Shown here piece by piece: positions 9,065-17,932 of a DNA stretch of 64,000 nucleotides (the first letter of the stretch is position 1; every line of letters starts with the position of its first letter). Source of the DNA: CAVTWD01 sp963738325. GTDB lineage: Bacteria; Actinomycetota; Acidimicrobiia; Acidimicrobiales; Ilumatobacteraceae. The stretch is taken from NCBI GenBank assembly GCA_963738325.1, contig CAVTWD010000017.1, positions 248,001 to 312,000 of the forward strand. The letters run 5' to 3'. A model generated the notes under the pieces. That model saw nothing but the letters and a program-made list of their open reading frames with translations. It searched no databases and was not told the origin of the DNA. The position numbers were made by a program, and so were the translations under genes.

Positions 9065-10438
9065 ATGCTGCTGCGCACCGCTCCATCCGCACCTCGAGGC
9101 CGCGTTCGTGCGGCGCGTTGGTGCGGCGCGCTCGCCGCCGCCACCGTCGCGCTCCTGGCGGCCTGCGGCTCGAACGGTGTGACCTTGACGACGATCCCGC
9201 CCACGCCGACGCGCGTCGCGACCGTCGAGGCCAAACCCTCCTCGCCGTCGAGCACGCGTGCGAGCGCAGCTGCTCGCGTTGCGCCGACTCGCCCCGTCAC
9301 GACCACGACCACCGCTCGCCGCGCCGGCCCGACCTCGGCACCGAGGTCGACCCAGCCCGGCCAGACGGCGCCCACCTACGCCCCGACGAGCGCGGTCGCC
9401 ATGGCCAACGCCGACCCGCCCGGGGCTCGCTTCGCCGCCTTCGACGCCAGCATCCAACGCTCGCTCTTCGGGCGGGGCGACCTCACCGTCTCGGTGGCGG
9501 TGGCCAAGGACGGCCGCCTCCTACACGCCCAGGCCTTCGGGACGGCGAACCCGTTCACAGGGGAGGTCGCCACCACCTCCTCCCGTTTCCGGATCGGCAG
9601 CATCTCGAAGACCTTGCTGGCCGACGCTGTGCTGCAGCTCGTCCAGCAGCGACGAATCGGGTTGGACGATCCCGTCAGCCAGCGCCTGGCCATCCGGCTC
9701 GGCGTCACCCTCGGCGACCCGAGCGCGGCCGCCATCACCGTCCGCCACCTCCTGAGCCACACCTCCGGCTTCCCCGAATACGACCGCACGTTCTTCGGCG
9801 GCGGTGTCCGTTCCTGCGCCGACGCGGCGCGGGCCGGCCTCACCCGCAGGCTCATCGGGCCGCCGGGCACGACCTATCGCTACAGCAACCTCAACTACTG
9901 CTTGTTGGGCCTGCTCGTGCAGGACGTCACCGGCAAGAGCTACGAGCAGGTCGTGAAGGACCTCGTGCTCAGCCCGCTCGGCATCACCGACATGCGCACG
10001 GCTGGCACCTACGACGCGCTGCCCGGTGACGTCGTCCATCCCACCGAGCCGGGCCGCAACTTCATGGAGGTGCTGGCCGCGGCCGGGGACTGGGTGGCCG
10101 ACCCTTCCGATCTCGTGGCGGTCATCGACTCGCTCGACCCGACCAAGCCGGGCCCTCACCCGTTGCGCCCCGATGTGAGCAACCTCATGACGCAGCGGCT
10201 GCCGGTGCCCTACCCCCACGCGGGCACGTGGTACGGCCTCGGCCTCATCGTGTGGGACTCGGGCGCGGCCTGGGGCCATACCGGCACGGTGGAGAACGCA
10301 CACTCGATGGTCTTCCACGGCCCCGACGGGGTCACGTGGGCCATCCTCGTGAACGGCCAGAGCCCTTCCAACACGCCCGATCTGCGCAAGGTCGTCGACA
10401 GGGCGCTGGCCACCGTCCCGGGCTGGCCCGCCGCGTGA
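9065..10438 (+). CDS. Beta-lactamase (class C)-like serine hydrolase lipoprotein
   Basis: A 457-residue exported lipoprotein with lipobox LLAAC after the signal peptide and a Thr/Ser/Pro-rich linker. The hydrolase domain carries the SxxK nucleophile motif in IGSISKTLLAD, a YxN in YRYSNLNYC, and an HTG triad in AWGHTGTVENA (equivalent of KTG). This is the serine beta-lactamase/DD-peptidase/esterase fold, with activity on peptidoglycan, esters or D-amino acid peptides. The start ATG at 9065 begins a canonical signal peptide. Its stop overlaps the GTG of the next gene by 4 bp, so the two are translationally coupled. Confidence 0.88.
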   Translation: MLLRTAPSAPRGRVRAARWCGALAAATVALLAACGSNGVTLTTIPPTPTRVATVEAKPSSPSSTRASAAARVAPTRPVTTTTTARRAGPTSAPRSTQPGQTAPTYAPTSAVAMANADPPGARFAAFDASIQRSLFGRGDLTVSVAVAKDGRLLHAQAFGTANPFTGEVATTSSRFRIGSISKTLLADAVLQLVQQRRIGLDDPVSQRLAIRLGVTLGDPSAAAITVRHLLSHTSGFPEYDRTFFGGGVRSCADAARAGLTRRLIGPPGTTYRYSNLNYCLLGLLVQDVTGKSYEQVVKDLVLSPLGITDMRTAGTYDALPGDVVHPTEPGRNFMEVLAAAGDWVADPSDLVAVIDSLDPTKPGPHPLRPDVSNLMTQRLPVPYPHAGTWYGLGLIVWDSGAAWGHTGTVENAHSMVFHGPDGVTWAILVNGQSPSNTPDLRKVVDRALATVPGWPAA

Positions 10439-11418
10439 GCGACCGCGCCCTCCGATGGGGAATCCTGTCGACGGCGCGCATCAACGACGCGATCATCCCG
10501 GCCCTGGCGCGCTCTCCGGGCAACGAGCTCGTCGCCGTCGCCAGTCGCGACCGCGCCGTGGCGTCCGCCTTCGCCGACCGCTGGCACATCCCGACGGCCT
10601 ACGGCAGCTACGACGAGCTGCTCGCCGCGGACGTGGATGTCGTCTACAACCCGCTGCCCAACCATCTCCACGTGCCCTTGACCCTGGCCGCGATCCAGGC
10701 GGGCAAGCACGTGCTGTGCGAGAAGCCGCTCGCGCTCCACGCGGAGGAGGTCGACGAGGTTGCCGCGGCCGCGGCGTCGGCCGGAGTGGTCGTGACCGAA
10801 GCCTTCATGTACCGGCACCATCCGCAGACGTTGCGGGTGGTGGAACTGGTCGCCAGCGGGGCCGTCGGAACGCCCCAGACAGTGCGCGGCTCGTTCTCGT
10901 TCCCCCTGGAGCGAGTCGACGACATCCGCCTCGACCCGCTCTTGGGCGGCGGCTGCCTGTGGGATGTGGGGTGCTACCCCCTGAGCTACGCCCGGACCGT
11001 GCTCGGTGAGGAGCCGGTGGAGGTGGCGGGCTGGCAGCGCGTCGGCCCGACCGGTGTCGATGTGAGCTTCTGGGGCACGCTGCGCTTCGCGAGCGGTGTG
11101 GTGGCGCAGTTCGACTCCGGCTTCATCTCCCCCTACCGACCGCAGATGGAGATCGTCGGCGAGGACGGCCTGATCGTGATCCCGCACCCGTTCAAACCGA
11201 CCGACGACGACGCGTTCCTGATGGGCGCCTCCCTCGACGAACTGCACGAGGTGCGCATGACCGGCGGCGACCTGTACCGGGATGAGGTCGAGGACCTGGC
11301 CGAGGCGATCACGACGGGGCGAGCACCACGCGTTCCACTAGCCGACACCCGTGCCAACGTCGAGGTGATCGTCGCCCTGCTTCGTTCCGCGGAGGAGGGC
11401 CAGCCGCTCCCCCTGTGA
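10435..11418 (+). CDS. Gfo/Idh/MocA family NAD(P)-dependent oxidoreductase
   Basis: 327 residues. The N-terminal Rossmann domain begins WGILSTARIND; EKPLALH supplies the conserved Lys-Pro of the family, and the C-terminal alpha/beta substrate domain includes GGCLWDVGCYPLSYAR. It is likely to oxidise or reduce a sugar, inositol or dihydrodiol; the substrate is not evident. The GTG start shares 4 bp (GTGA) with the beta-lactamase-like gene, an operonic arrangement. The stop at 11418 is 1 bp from the stop of the convergent ion channel. Confidence 0.88.
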   Translation: MSDRALRWGILSTARINDAIIPALARSPGNELVAVASRDRAVASAFADRWHIPTAYGSYDELLAADVDVVYNPLPNHLHVPLTLAAIQAGKHVLCEKPLALHAEEVDEVAAAAASAGVVVTEAFMYRHHPQTLRVVELVASGAVGTPQTVRGSFSFPLERVDDIRLDPLLGGGCLWDVGCYPLSYARTVLGEEPVEVAGWQRVGPTGVDVSFWGTLRFASGVVAQFDSGFISPYRPQMEIVGEDGLIVIPHPFKPTDDDAFLMGASLDELHEVRMTGGDLYRDEVEDLAEAITTGRAPRVPLADTRANVEVIVALLRSAEEGQPLPL

Positions 11419-11419
11419 C

Positions 11420-12082
11420 CTACTCCCCCTCGGCCGGGGCGTGGGGGCTGCGGTACAATGACACGATGCGGGCGATGGCCGTCGCCAGGAAGATCTGCCC
11501 GACGATCGCCTCCACCACCACCACGCGCCGGCCGAAGTCGGTGTGGGCGGTGTAGTCGCCGAAGCCCGTGGTGGTGAGCACGACGAAGCTGAAGTACGAG
11601 AACACCGAGGTGGGCTCGGACTGACCGAAGAACGGCTCTGGGCCGACCGCGTCGAGGAACACGTAGATGGCGCTGAAGATGAGGCCGAGGCAGAAGTAGG
11701 CGCACACCGCGCCGAGGACGGTCTGCACCGTCACCGCGTCCATGCGCAGGATGCCGAGCACGACGGCCGCGAGCACGAGGGTGAGCAGCAGGATCGTGAT
11801 CGCCGACGAGATGGCGCGCGCGGCGTCACTGGTGTCGCCGGCGGCGGACACGGCCATGGCGATGGTGGCGAGAAGGGCCACGCCGATGAGCACGATCGGG
11901 CGCAAGCGCGCGCGCGTCGCCACGTAGACGTCGACGAGGATCGCCGACTGGAGTGCGGCTTCGACTATCCGGGTCTGGCGCGAGAGCGGGAGCCCCGCGA
12001 CGAGGAACGACACCACCAGCAGCGTGAGCAGCATCCCGTAGTGCTCCTCCGCTCGGGCGCGAGCCGCGACGCCATGGGCCAA
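11420..12082 (-). CDS. Ion channel protein (two-pore-helix potassium channel-like)
   Basis: 220-residue membrane protein. Several N-terminal hydrophobic helices are followed by a C-terminal pore module with selectivity filter VLTTTGFGDYTAH, a TVGYG-type K+ filter variant, flanked by two helices (AVCAYFCLGLIFSAIYVFL and AIVGQIFLATAIARIVSLY). There is no cytoplasmic RCK domain. Members of this family occur widely in actinobacteria as weakly characterised K+-type channels. GFGD rather than GYGD in the filter is a common variant. Confidence 0.85.
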   Translation of the reverse strand: MAHGVAARARAEEHYGMLLTLLVVSFLVAGLPLSRQTRIVEAALQSAILVDVYVATRARLRPIVLIGVALLATIAMAVSAAGDTSDAARAISSAITILLLTLVLAAVVLGILRMDAVTVQTVLGAVCAYFCLGLIFSAIYVFLDAVGPEPFFGQSEPTSVFSYFSFVVLTTTGFGDYTAHTDFGRRVVVVEAIVGQIFLATAIARIVSLYRSPHAPAEGE

Positions 12083-12135
12083 CGGTAGAGAAGGCGCGCG
12101 GCACGCCGCGGATGCCCCCGCCGAGCGTCCCTCGG

Positions 12136-14944
12136 TCAGGTAGGGGCGAGTGTGACGAAGCCGGCCGCCGAGTTGAGACAGCCGAACCCGGAGCTCTGCG
12201 CCGCTGTCTCCGAGACGTCACCGAGGTCGTAGAGATCAGCCGGCGCAGGGTTGGCCGCCGCGAACGCGTGGGTGGCCGCCTGCACCTTGGCGCGACCCCC
12301 AGGTCGGACGCGAGCGCGCGTCGAGCAACGCGGCTTCGACGGTCACCGAGTCGAGAGCGCCGACACCGGCGAGTTGCTCGTCGGCCAGGTCGGCCAAGGC
12401 AGTGACGGAGTCATCGCTCAGGCCGAGCGCCTTCAGGGCCGCCACGGCCGCCTGCGCGCGCGGCCAGCACGGGACGGCCGCGCGCCGCCAGTTGCTCGGG
12501 CGCAGAGGACACGTAGGCGGGAACGTGACGGACGAGGGCGGCGGCGAAGGCCAGATCGGCCTGCCCAGCCTGCTCCGGGGGCTCGCTCGCGGCGGCGAGC
12601 CCCCAGCCGTTCAGGAGCTTGCGGAAGTCGCCCAGCTCGGCACAGAAGGCGACCGGGTCGCCCCCCGTGAGCGCTTTGATCTGCGGCGCGGTGACCGGCG
12701 GCGTGGCCGCCACCGAGGTGGGCGCGGCGCGCCCGCCGGGGGCGACGCTGGTCGGCGTGGTCGTGGGCGCCGTCGGACGCGGTCTGTTGTTCGATCGTCT
12801 TGCGGACCCGCTTCAACAAGTCGAGCAGTTCATCGTTGAGCTTGCGTGCGGTCGAGACGAGGTCCCCTTGGCCGGCGAAGTCGACCGCCACGATGTTGGG
12901 CAACAGCCCGCGCTGCTGCAGGCAGGTCTGCATGCGCTTCTCGAGGACATCGCGGCTGTTGGCCTCGCTCGCCACCGACGGATCGGCGAGGCCACCTTCG
13001 CTCACCCAGTGGTTGACGAGCAGCATCGGTGCGGTCACTGGGCCCCGGTTGGGCATGCAGTTGAAGTCGTCCAGGCTCTTGAACGTGAACGGTGTCTCCT
13101 GGAACCACTGGTAGGTCTGCTGGTACCAGGCCGGCGCCCCCGGGCCGCCTTGCTCGGCGAAGACCAACAACGTGCGGCCGGAACGGATGAGCTCGCCGAG
13201 GGTGGGCAACGGCTCGCCGCGCCGCAGCGTGGCCACCCGGTCGCCCAACCCTGCTCGCTCGATGGCGGCGGCGGTGTCCGCAGGCGAGGTCGCGTCCTGG
13301 AGGTCGAGGATCACCACTTCGTTCGGGTTGGTGTCGAGGAAGGTCTTCACGTCGCCCAGTGCGCTGGCGAAGGTGATCGCGCCCAGCTCGCAGTAGTTGT
13401 GGCAGAGGTAGATCGAGCGCTGCGCGCCTGCGGCCTTCGGTGCCTCGCGCGGCGAGCCGGTTGGCGCGCGCCACGATCTCGGGATCGACATCCTCGCCCG
13501 TCGGCGCGGTCAGCGACGAGGCGCGGTCGGTGAGCACGATCGGCGTCTCCGATCCGGGCAGGAGCGACGACGACGGCACGCCGTAATAAGTGTCCACCAA
13601 GAGGGCACGGACGCCCGCGTCGAGCTGTTGGCGGATGGAGTTGATCTGCTCGGCGAACAGCCATCCCTGATACGACGCCGACGACATCGAGTTGTGCGAG
13701 CCCGGGAAGACGACGAGGTTGAGAGGCAGGTCGCACAGCGAGGCTTCCCCGTTGCACTTCTCGACCGCTCTGGCTTCGGCCCGGCGGGCCGCCTGCTTCG
13801 TGGTGAAGGACAGACCGAGGGTCAACAGCGCGATCACCCCGACGGCGAGGCAGCCGGCGAAGGCGAAGGCCCGCCGCCGCTGGCGCTTCTCCCCGCGGGC
13901 CAGCACCTTCTGGCGGATCAGCCCGACGAGCTCGAGCACGCCGAGGTAGCTCAGCCAGAGCCCACCGATCACGATGAGGACCTCGAAGTTGCTGAGGGGC
14001 TCCTGGATGAAGATGAGCCCGACGAACAAGGCGAGCACGCCCAGGAACACCGTCCCCCTCGTGGTGGCCCGCCGCCGGGCCACCCACCCCTGGAACCGTT
14101 CGCGGACGCGTGCGGGGGTGAGCTCGCGGGCCTTGTCCCCCATCGCCCCGGCGGCGGCGGCGATCACGACTCCATAGCCCATGATCCACAAGCCCGAGGT
14201 GTTGAGGTCGGCCGTGCCCTTGGCGAGCGCACCCTGGATGGCGTCGGAGAGACCGGTGCCCTGCACGCGCAGGCCCACGTACCACTGCAGCAGCTGGACG
14301 AGAACCACGATGAAGACGCCGTCACCGAGGATCACCCAACCGAGACGGGCAACGGCGCGGCGCCGGTCGAGACTCAGGGCCACCGACAGCGCGGCGAGCA
14401 ATGCGCCGCCCACGATGCCGATGAGGGCGACGCCGGCCACGATGTTCTCCAACTGCCAGACATGGAGGTCGCCCGCCTTCTTCGTGATGTCGGCGAGACT
14501 CTGACCGAAGCTGCTCGACGTCGCTTGTCCAGGCCGGGCGTTCGCCGGCAACTGCAGGCTGGCCGAGATGATCGCCACCGAGTCGGAGAGATCGAGGCCC
14601 CCCGCGCCCGAGCGTCCCTCGAGGAGCGCCTCGTGGGTCCGGCGGATGGCGGTGCGGAAGATGGAGCGGAAGGTGTCGGTGTCGATCACCGCTTCGATGG
14701 CGAGCTGTACCGCGGGCCGGAAGGCGATGGCTTGCTGGTTGCCGCTGCGGGCCAACTGGTCGGTCAGCCGCAGGGCCAGCTCACGCCGAACGGCGGGCGA
14801 ATCCAGCACCTCGACGGCGCGTTTGCTGAACGTGTCGCTGTCGTAGAGGGTGTTGCCCGCCCACAAGGCCACCACCCCGAGGGGGAAGATCACGGCGACC
14901 ACCACGAGGAGGGCAATGCTCAAGGACGGCCGCACACGACGCAT
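12136..14944 (-). pseudogene. Membrane protein with PI-PLC-like domain, at least four frameshifts
   Basis: Reading the minus strand, the first frame (14944 to about 13440) encodes about six membrane segments and the start of a PI-PLC X-like barrel (VVFPGSHNSM, putative catalytic His). Sense continues in a second frame to about 12775 with IYLCHNYCELG (second His) and NEVVILDLQD. A third frame to about 12465 has a Pro/Thr linker and helices (KALTGGDPVAFCAELGDF), a fourth runs to about 12300 (LGLSDDSVTALADL), and a fifth ends GFGCLNSAAGFVTLAPT with a TGA at 12136. The whole would be about 935 residues: membrane anchor, external phosphodiesterase-like domain, helical tail. Continuous sense in every segment argues for indel errors or very recent decay. 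Confidence 0.75.
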
Positions 14945-15010
14945 GAGCCCGGGACGCTAACCCCCAGCGAGGCGACGTTCTCGTCGAAGCCGGCGGTAGC
15001 GTCTCGGCTG

Positions 15011-15676
15011 ATGGCCGACGACGCGTCCGTCAGCGTGACTCCGAACGGTCCCTATGTCGTGAGCGGGGCGGCCCTCGTGGTGAGGAGGCCGCTTCAGACG
15101 GAGCGAGGCGAGCCGATCGCGTGGGCCACGGGGCCGGTCATCCCCACCAATGACCGCTACGCGCTCTGCCGCTGCGGCCAGTCGGCGCGCAAGCCCTTCT
15201 GCGACGGTACCCACGCTCGCGTCGGCTTCGATGGCACCGAGCAGGCCCACGGCGCCTACGACGATCGCGCCAAGCGCTACGAGGGGACGGGCATCACCAT
15301 CCGAGACGATCGCAGCATCTGCGTGCACGCCGGCTTCTGCGGCACAGCCGCCACCAACGTGTGGAAGATGGTGCGCGGCACCGATGACACGGCCGTGCGC
15401 TCGCAAGTGATCGCCATGATCGAACGCTGCCCCTCCGGCGCGCTGACCTACTCCATCGACGAAGACGCCGGTGACAACGAGCCGGATCTCCCGCGGCAGA
15501 TCGCGGTGGTCCCCGACGGCCCGCTGCTCGTGACGGGCGGCCTGCCCATCGTGCGTTCCGACGGCGAGGCGCTCGAGGTGCGCAACCGGGTGACGCTGTG
15601 CCGATGCGGGGGCTCAGGCGACAAGCCGCTGTGCGATGGCACCCACAAGGAAGTCGGGTTCCACCACACGCCCTGA
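15011..15676 (+). CDS. CDGSH iron-sulfur protein with central 4Fe-4S-type domain
   Basis: 221 residues in three modules. An N-terminal CDGSH zinc-finger-like motif (CRCGQSARKPFCDGTH, about residues 56-71) binds a 2Fe-2S cluster through Cys3-His. The central divergent 4Fe-4S mono-cluster domain runs SICVHAGFCGTAATNVW to ERCPSGALTY. A second CDGSH motif (CRCGGSGDKPLCDGTH) lies near the C-terminus. It is probably an electron carrier or redox sensor. The ATG at 15011 is the first methionine in coding-like sequence and is divergent from the membrane phosphodiesterase gene. Confidence 0.9.
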   Translation: MADDASVSVTPNGPYVVSGAALVVRRPLQTERGEPIAWATGPVIPTNDRYALCRCGQSARKPFCDGTHARVGFDGTEQAHGAYDDRAKRYEGTGITIRDDRSICVHAGFCGTAATNVWKMVRGTDDTAVRSQVIAMIERCPSGALTYSIDEDAGDNEPDLPRQIAVVPDGPLLVTGGLPIVRSDGEALEVRNRVTLCRCGGSGDKPLCDGTHKEVGFHHTP

Positions 15677-15705
15677 ACTCGATCGAGCGGCGCAGCCCTC
15701 CGGGG

Positions 15706-16150
15706 TCAGCCCGTCGGCTCGACGATCACGAGCGGGATTTGCCGAGGGGTCTTCGCTTGGTATTCGTCGTACGCGGGCCAGACGGCGGTCATCACGGGCC
15801 ACAGCTCGGCCTTCTCGTCCGCCGAGGCCGTGCGGGCCCTGCCATTGATCACGTCTGGCCCCACCTGGAGGCTGACCGCGGGGTCGGCCGACAGGTTGCG
15901 ATACCACAGCGGGTGCTGCTCGGCCCCGCCCTTCGACGCGACCAGCAGGTAGTCGTCGCCGTGGCGCCCATAGATCAGCCGCGTTGCGCCGCAAGCGGCC
16001 CGAGCGCCGACCCGTGGTCGTCAGCACGAGACACGGCGCGCCGCGCCACTCGTGGCCGTCGGCTCCGTTCGTGGCGACGTAACGCCGGGTGTGCTCGGCC
16101 ACCCATTCGAGGGCACTGTCCAAGGGTTCGCTGTCGCCAGGCTCGCTCAC
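15706..16150 (-). pseudogene. Deazaflavin (F420)-dependent nitroreductase family protein, one frameshift
   Basis: From GTG 16150 the protein begins SEPGDSEPLDSALEWVAEH and has the Ddn-like strand PCLVLTTTGRRSGRLRR. At about 15990 the sense moves to another frame, continuing LIYGRHGDDYLLVASKGG and HPLWYRNLSADPAVSLQVG, and ending IPLVIVEPTG with a stop at 15706. Repaired, it would be about 148 residues, the normal length of this F420H2-binding split-barrel family. The likely role is F420-dependent reduction of quinones or nitro compounds. Only one base is out of step (445 bp span). Confidence 0.8.
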
Positions 16151-16201
16151 AGGTCTAGAGCGTAGTTACGGCCCCGCGCCGTGCCCGGATGTGCACGGCG
16201 T

Positions 16202-16275
16202 TGTGGACGACACGTGGACAACACCGGGCCGGCTGGGGACCACGAAAGAAGTCTGCGGATAACCCTGGGGACAGG
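16202..16275 (-). repeat. Cluster of DnaA-box-like 9-mers
   Basis: Five similarly oriented 9-mers lie within 75 bp. TGTGGACGA (16202), CGTGGACAA (16213) and TGCGGATAA (16254) each differ by one base from the complement of an actinobacterial or E. coli DnaA box (TTGTCCACA or TTATCCACA). TGGGGACCA (16234) and TGGGGACAG (16267) differ by two. A short A-rich tract (GGGAAAATAGC) follows. No dnaA, dnaN or rpmH is near, so a replication origin is not established. Confidence 0.4.
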
Positions 16276-16731
16276 GAAAATAGCTCTTGACCAGGCATTT
16301 CGCATCCGGCAGAGTGCTCGCTAGCCGAACGGGACGAACGGTGCGGGGCACGAGGAACCGGCTCTGGGGCGTAAGCCTCCGAATCGGGGAGACGGAGGCC
16401 CGGCCGGGGCGCCCGATCGGTCAGGAGCAAGTGTCGCGAACCTGCCGACCTTCGGATCGGGAGGGCTGGGGCGTGAGGCCGGCGGTGACGTCGACGGAGC
16501 GGCTCGGCGCCGGAACGGAACAGGGTCACACCTGTGAAGGACCGGAGAACTGGGAACGATCGGAACGGATGGGTACCACCGGACGGGAAGATCGCCTGCG
16601 GCATCTGCACCGGGGGGCGGCCCCGAGTGGCTGCCCGGCTTCGGCCGGGTGAGTTGCTCGGGGCGCTCGTCGTTTTCGACCCGCCTCCCGGTGTCGAAAT
16701 GGAGGGCGGCGACGATCCGAGGTCCGATTGC

Positions 16732-16776
16732 TTGGGCCGCCAACATTTGGGGCCGCCGACACTTGGGCCGCCCACG
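16732..16776 (+). repeat. Three tandem TTGGGCCGCC repeats
   Basis: Three near-identical copies with a 15-16 bp period: TTGGGCCGCCAACA, TTGGGGCCGCCGACA and TTGGGCCGCCCACG. The spacing is iteron-like. The function is unknown. Confidence 0.5.
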
Positions 16777-16798
16777 CCGGTTGAGCCTTCGACATCCC

Positions 16799-17932
16799 TC
16801 ACATCAAGGGGCGGCGACGCCGCCTGGGGAGGTTGGCAGCGTCGCCATCCTGACTGTCCCGTCGGCACCGGGGGCTGGGCCGCACGGGACCGCTGCGAAC
16901 TAAACGGTCCGGCTGCGCCCCATCAAGCCGCTCAGCAGACTGATGGCGAGCAGGACCAGGGCGATGATCAACAGCCACTTCAGGCTGGCGACGAGGAGCC
17001 CGATCCCACCCACCAGCAACGCCAGCAACAACAGGATCACGACGAGGGCAGTCACGGTTGAGCCTCCTTGTGCGCGTTTCCGTGATTCCCTCGATGCCGC
17101 TCGCCGAAACCGGAAACGCCGCCACCGAACGAGGCGGCTGACCTGGTGGGACCGGATCGTCCGCGGTGGCCCGAACCAGCAGATGGGCCTGTGCTTCGGC
17201 ACGGCTCGCGTGCACGACGTTCCACTGGTGGCCATACCGGTCGGACTCTGAAGCTGGTCCAGTGAGCAGGCGGTGGTCCGCGAGGAGATCGTCGACCTCG
17301 CCCGCGACCTGGACTCTCCCGTGCGAGACGAGCACGAGGTAGTCGGCAACTCGCGCGAGCTCCGCGAGGACGTGCGACGACAGCATGACAGAAACACCGT
17401 CATCCGCGACTGCCGTCATCACCGTCGCCATGAACTCGTGGCGCGCGAGCGGATCGAGCATTGCCATCGGCTCGTCGAGCACGAGCAGTCGCGGCCGGCG
17501 CGCCACCGCCAGCGTCAACGCGAGCTGCGCCTGCTGGCCGCCGGACAGCTTGCCCGCCTTCCGCCGCAGCGGGATGCCCAGCTCGGCAAGCCGGGCCTCG
17601 GCAGATGCCTGGTCGAAGCGCCGGTTCAGGTTACGGGTCACGTGCAGCATGTCCGCAGCCGACAGGTTCTTGTACAGCGGGGTGTCCTGGGCGACGAACG
17701 CGATGCCGTCCAGCGCGGCGGGCGACCCGGGCGGCCGGCCGCCGAGCACGGTGAGGCCGCCCGCGGACGGCGCCGCCAGGCCGACCGCCAGGTTCAGCAA
17801 CGTGCTCTTGCCGGCGCCGTTCGGGCCGACGAGCGCGGCCACGTGACCGGCGGGGATCGCGAGCGAGCACTCGCGCAGCGCCCAAGTGCCGCCGTACCGC
17901 TTGCCCAGGCCGCTTGCCTCGACGACGTTCAT
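16799..17932 (-). CDS. ABC transporter ATP-binding protein, C-terminus replaced
   Basis: The nucleotide-binding domain is complete: Walker A GPNGAGKST, Q-loop VAQDTP, signature LSGGQ, Walker B LLVLDEP, and H-loop SSHV. It resembles the ATPases paired with YtrA-type GntR regulators. Family-like sequence ends near RSVAAFPV at about 17110. The remaining roughly 100 residues to 16799 are Arg/Pro-rich and run through the small membrane gene, so the normal C-terminus and the partner permease genes appear lost at a junction near 17090. The start ATG overlaps the GntR stop (ATGA). Confidence 0.75.
   Translation of the reverse strand: MNVVEASGLGKRYGGTWALRECSLAIPAGHVAALVGPNGAGKSTLLNLAVGLAAPSAGGLTVLGGRPPGSPAALDGIAFVAQDTPLYKNLSAADMLHVTRNLNRRFDQASAEARLAELGIPLRRKAGKLSGGQQAQLALTLAVARRPRLLVLDEPMAMLDPLARHEFMATVMTAVADDGVSVMLSSHVLAELARVADYLVLVSHGRVQVAGEVDDLLADHRLLTGPASESDRYGHQWNVVHASRAEAQAHLLVRATADDPVPPGQPPRSVAAFPVSASGIEGITETRTRRLNRDCPRRDPVVAGVAGGWDRAPRRQPEVAVDHRPGPARHQSAERLDGAQPDRLVRSGPVRPSPRCRRDSQDGDAANLPRRRRRPLM
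16900..17055 (-). CDS. Small hydrophobic membrane protein
   Basis: A 51-residue protein starting with GTG at 17055, with a strong AAGGAGG ribosome binding site 7 nt upstream. It is almost entirely two hydrophobic helices (ALVVILLLLALLVGGIGLLV and LLIIALVLLAISLLSGL) ending in a short basic tail (GRSRTV). Such small proteins are common in actinobacteria with no known role. It lies inside the run-on frame of the ABC ATPase, and the strong SD suggests this small gene is real and the run-on is not. Confidence 0.6.
   Translation of the reverse strand: MTALVVILLLLALLVGGIGLLVASLKWLLIIALVLLAISLLSGLMGRSRTV

Larger units (their letters stand above)
16151..16899. other. Gene-free region with repeats
   Basis: Short open frames here have no coding character. 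The left end carries DnaA-box-like repeats (annotated separately). A GCCTCCG/CGGAGGC hairpin lies at 16375-16399, a TTTCGAC/GTCGAAA inverted repeat at 16674-16699, and three short tandem repeats at 16732-16776. I could not match it to a riboswitch or known RNA. Confidence 0.5.

Noticed and set aside
16200..16280. Calling the DnaA-box-like cluster oriC
   Set aside because: dnaA, dnaN and rpmH are absent and matches are imperfect, so it is reported only as a repeat cluster.
16300..16520. Possible riboswitch or structured RNA
   Set aside because: I see hairpins but could not match conserved riboswitch cores, and no suitable target gene follows.
16155..16868. Several 60-240 codon frames in the gene-free region
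   Set aside because: They overlap each other, are Pro/Arg-rich and lack ribosome binding sites and motifs.
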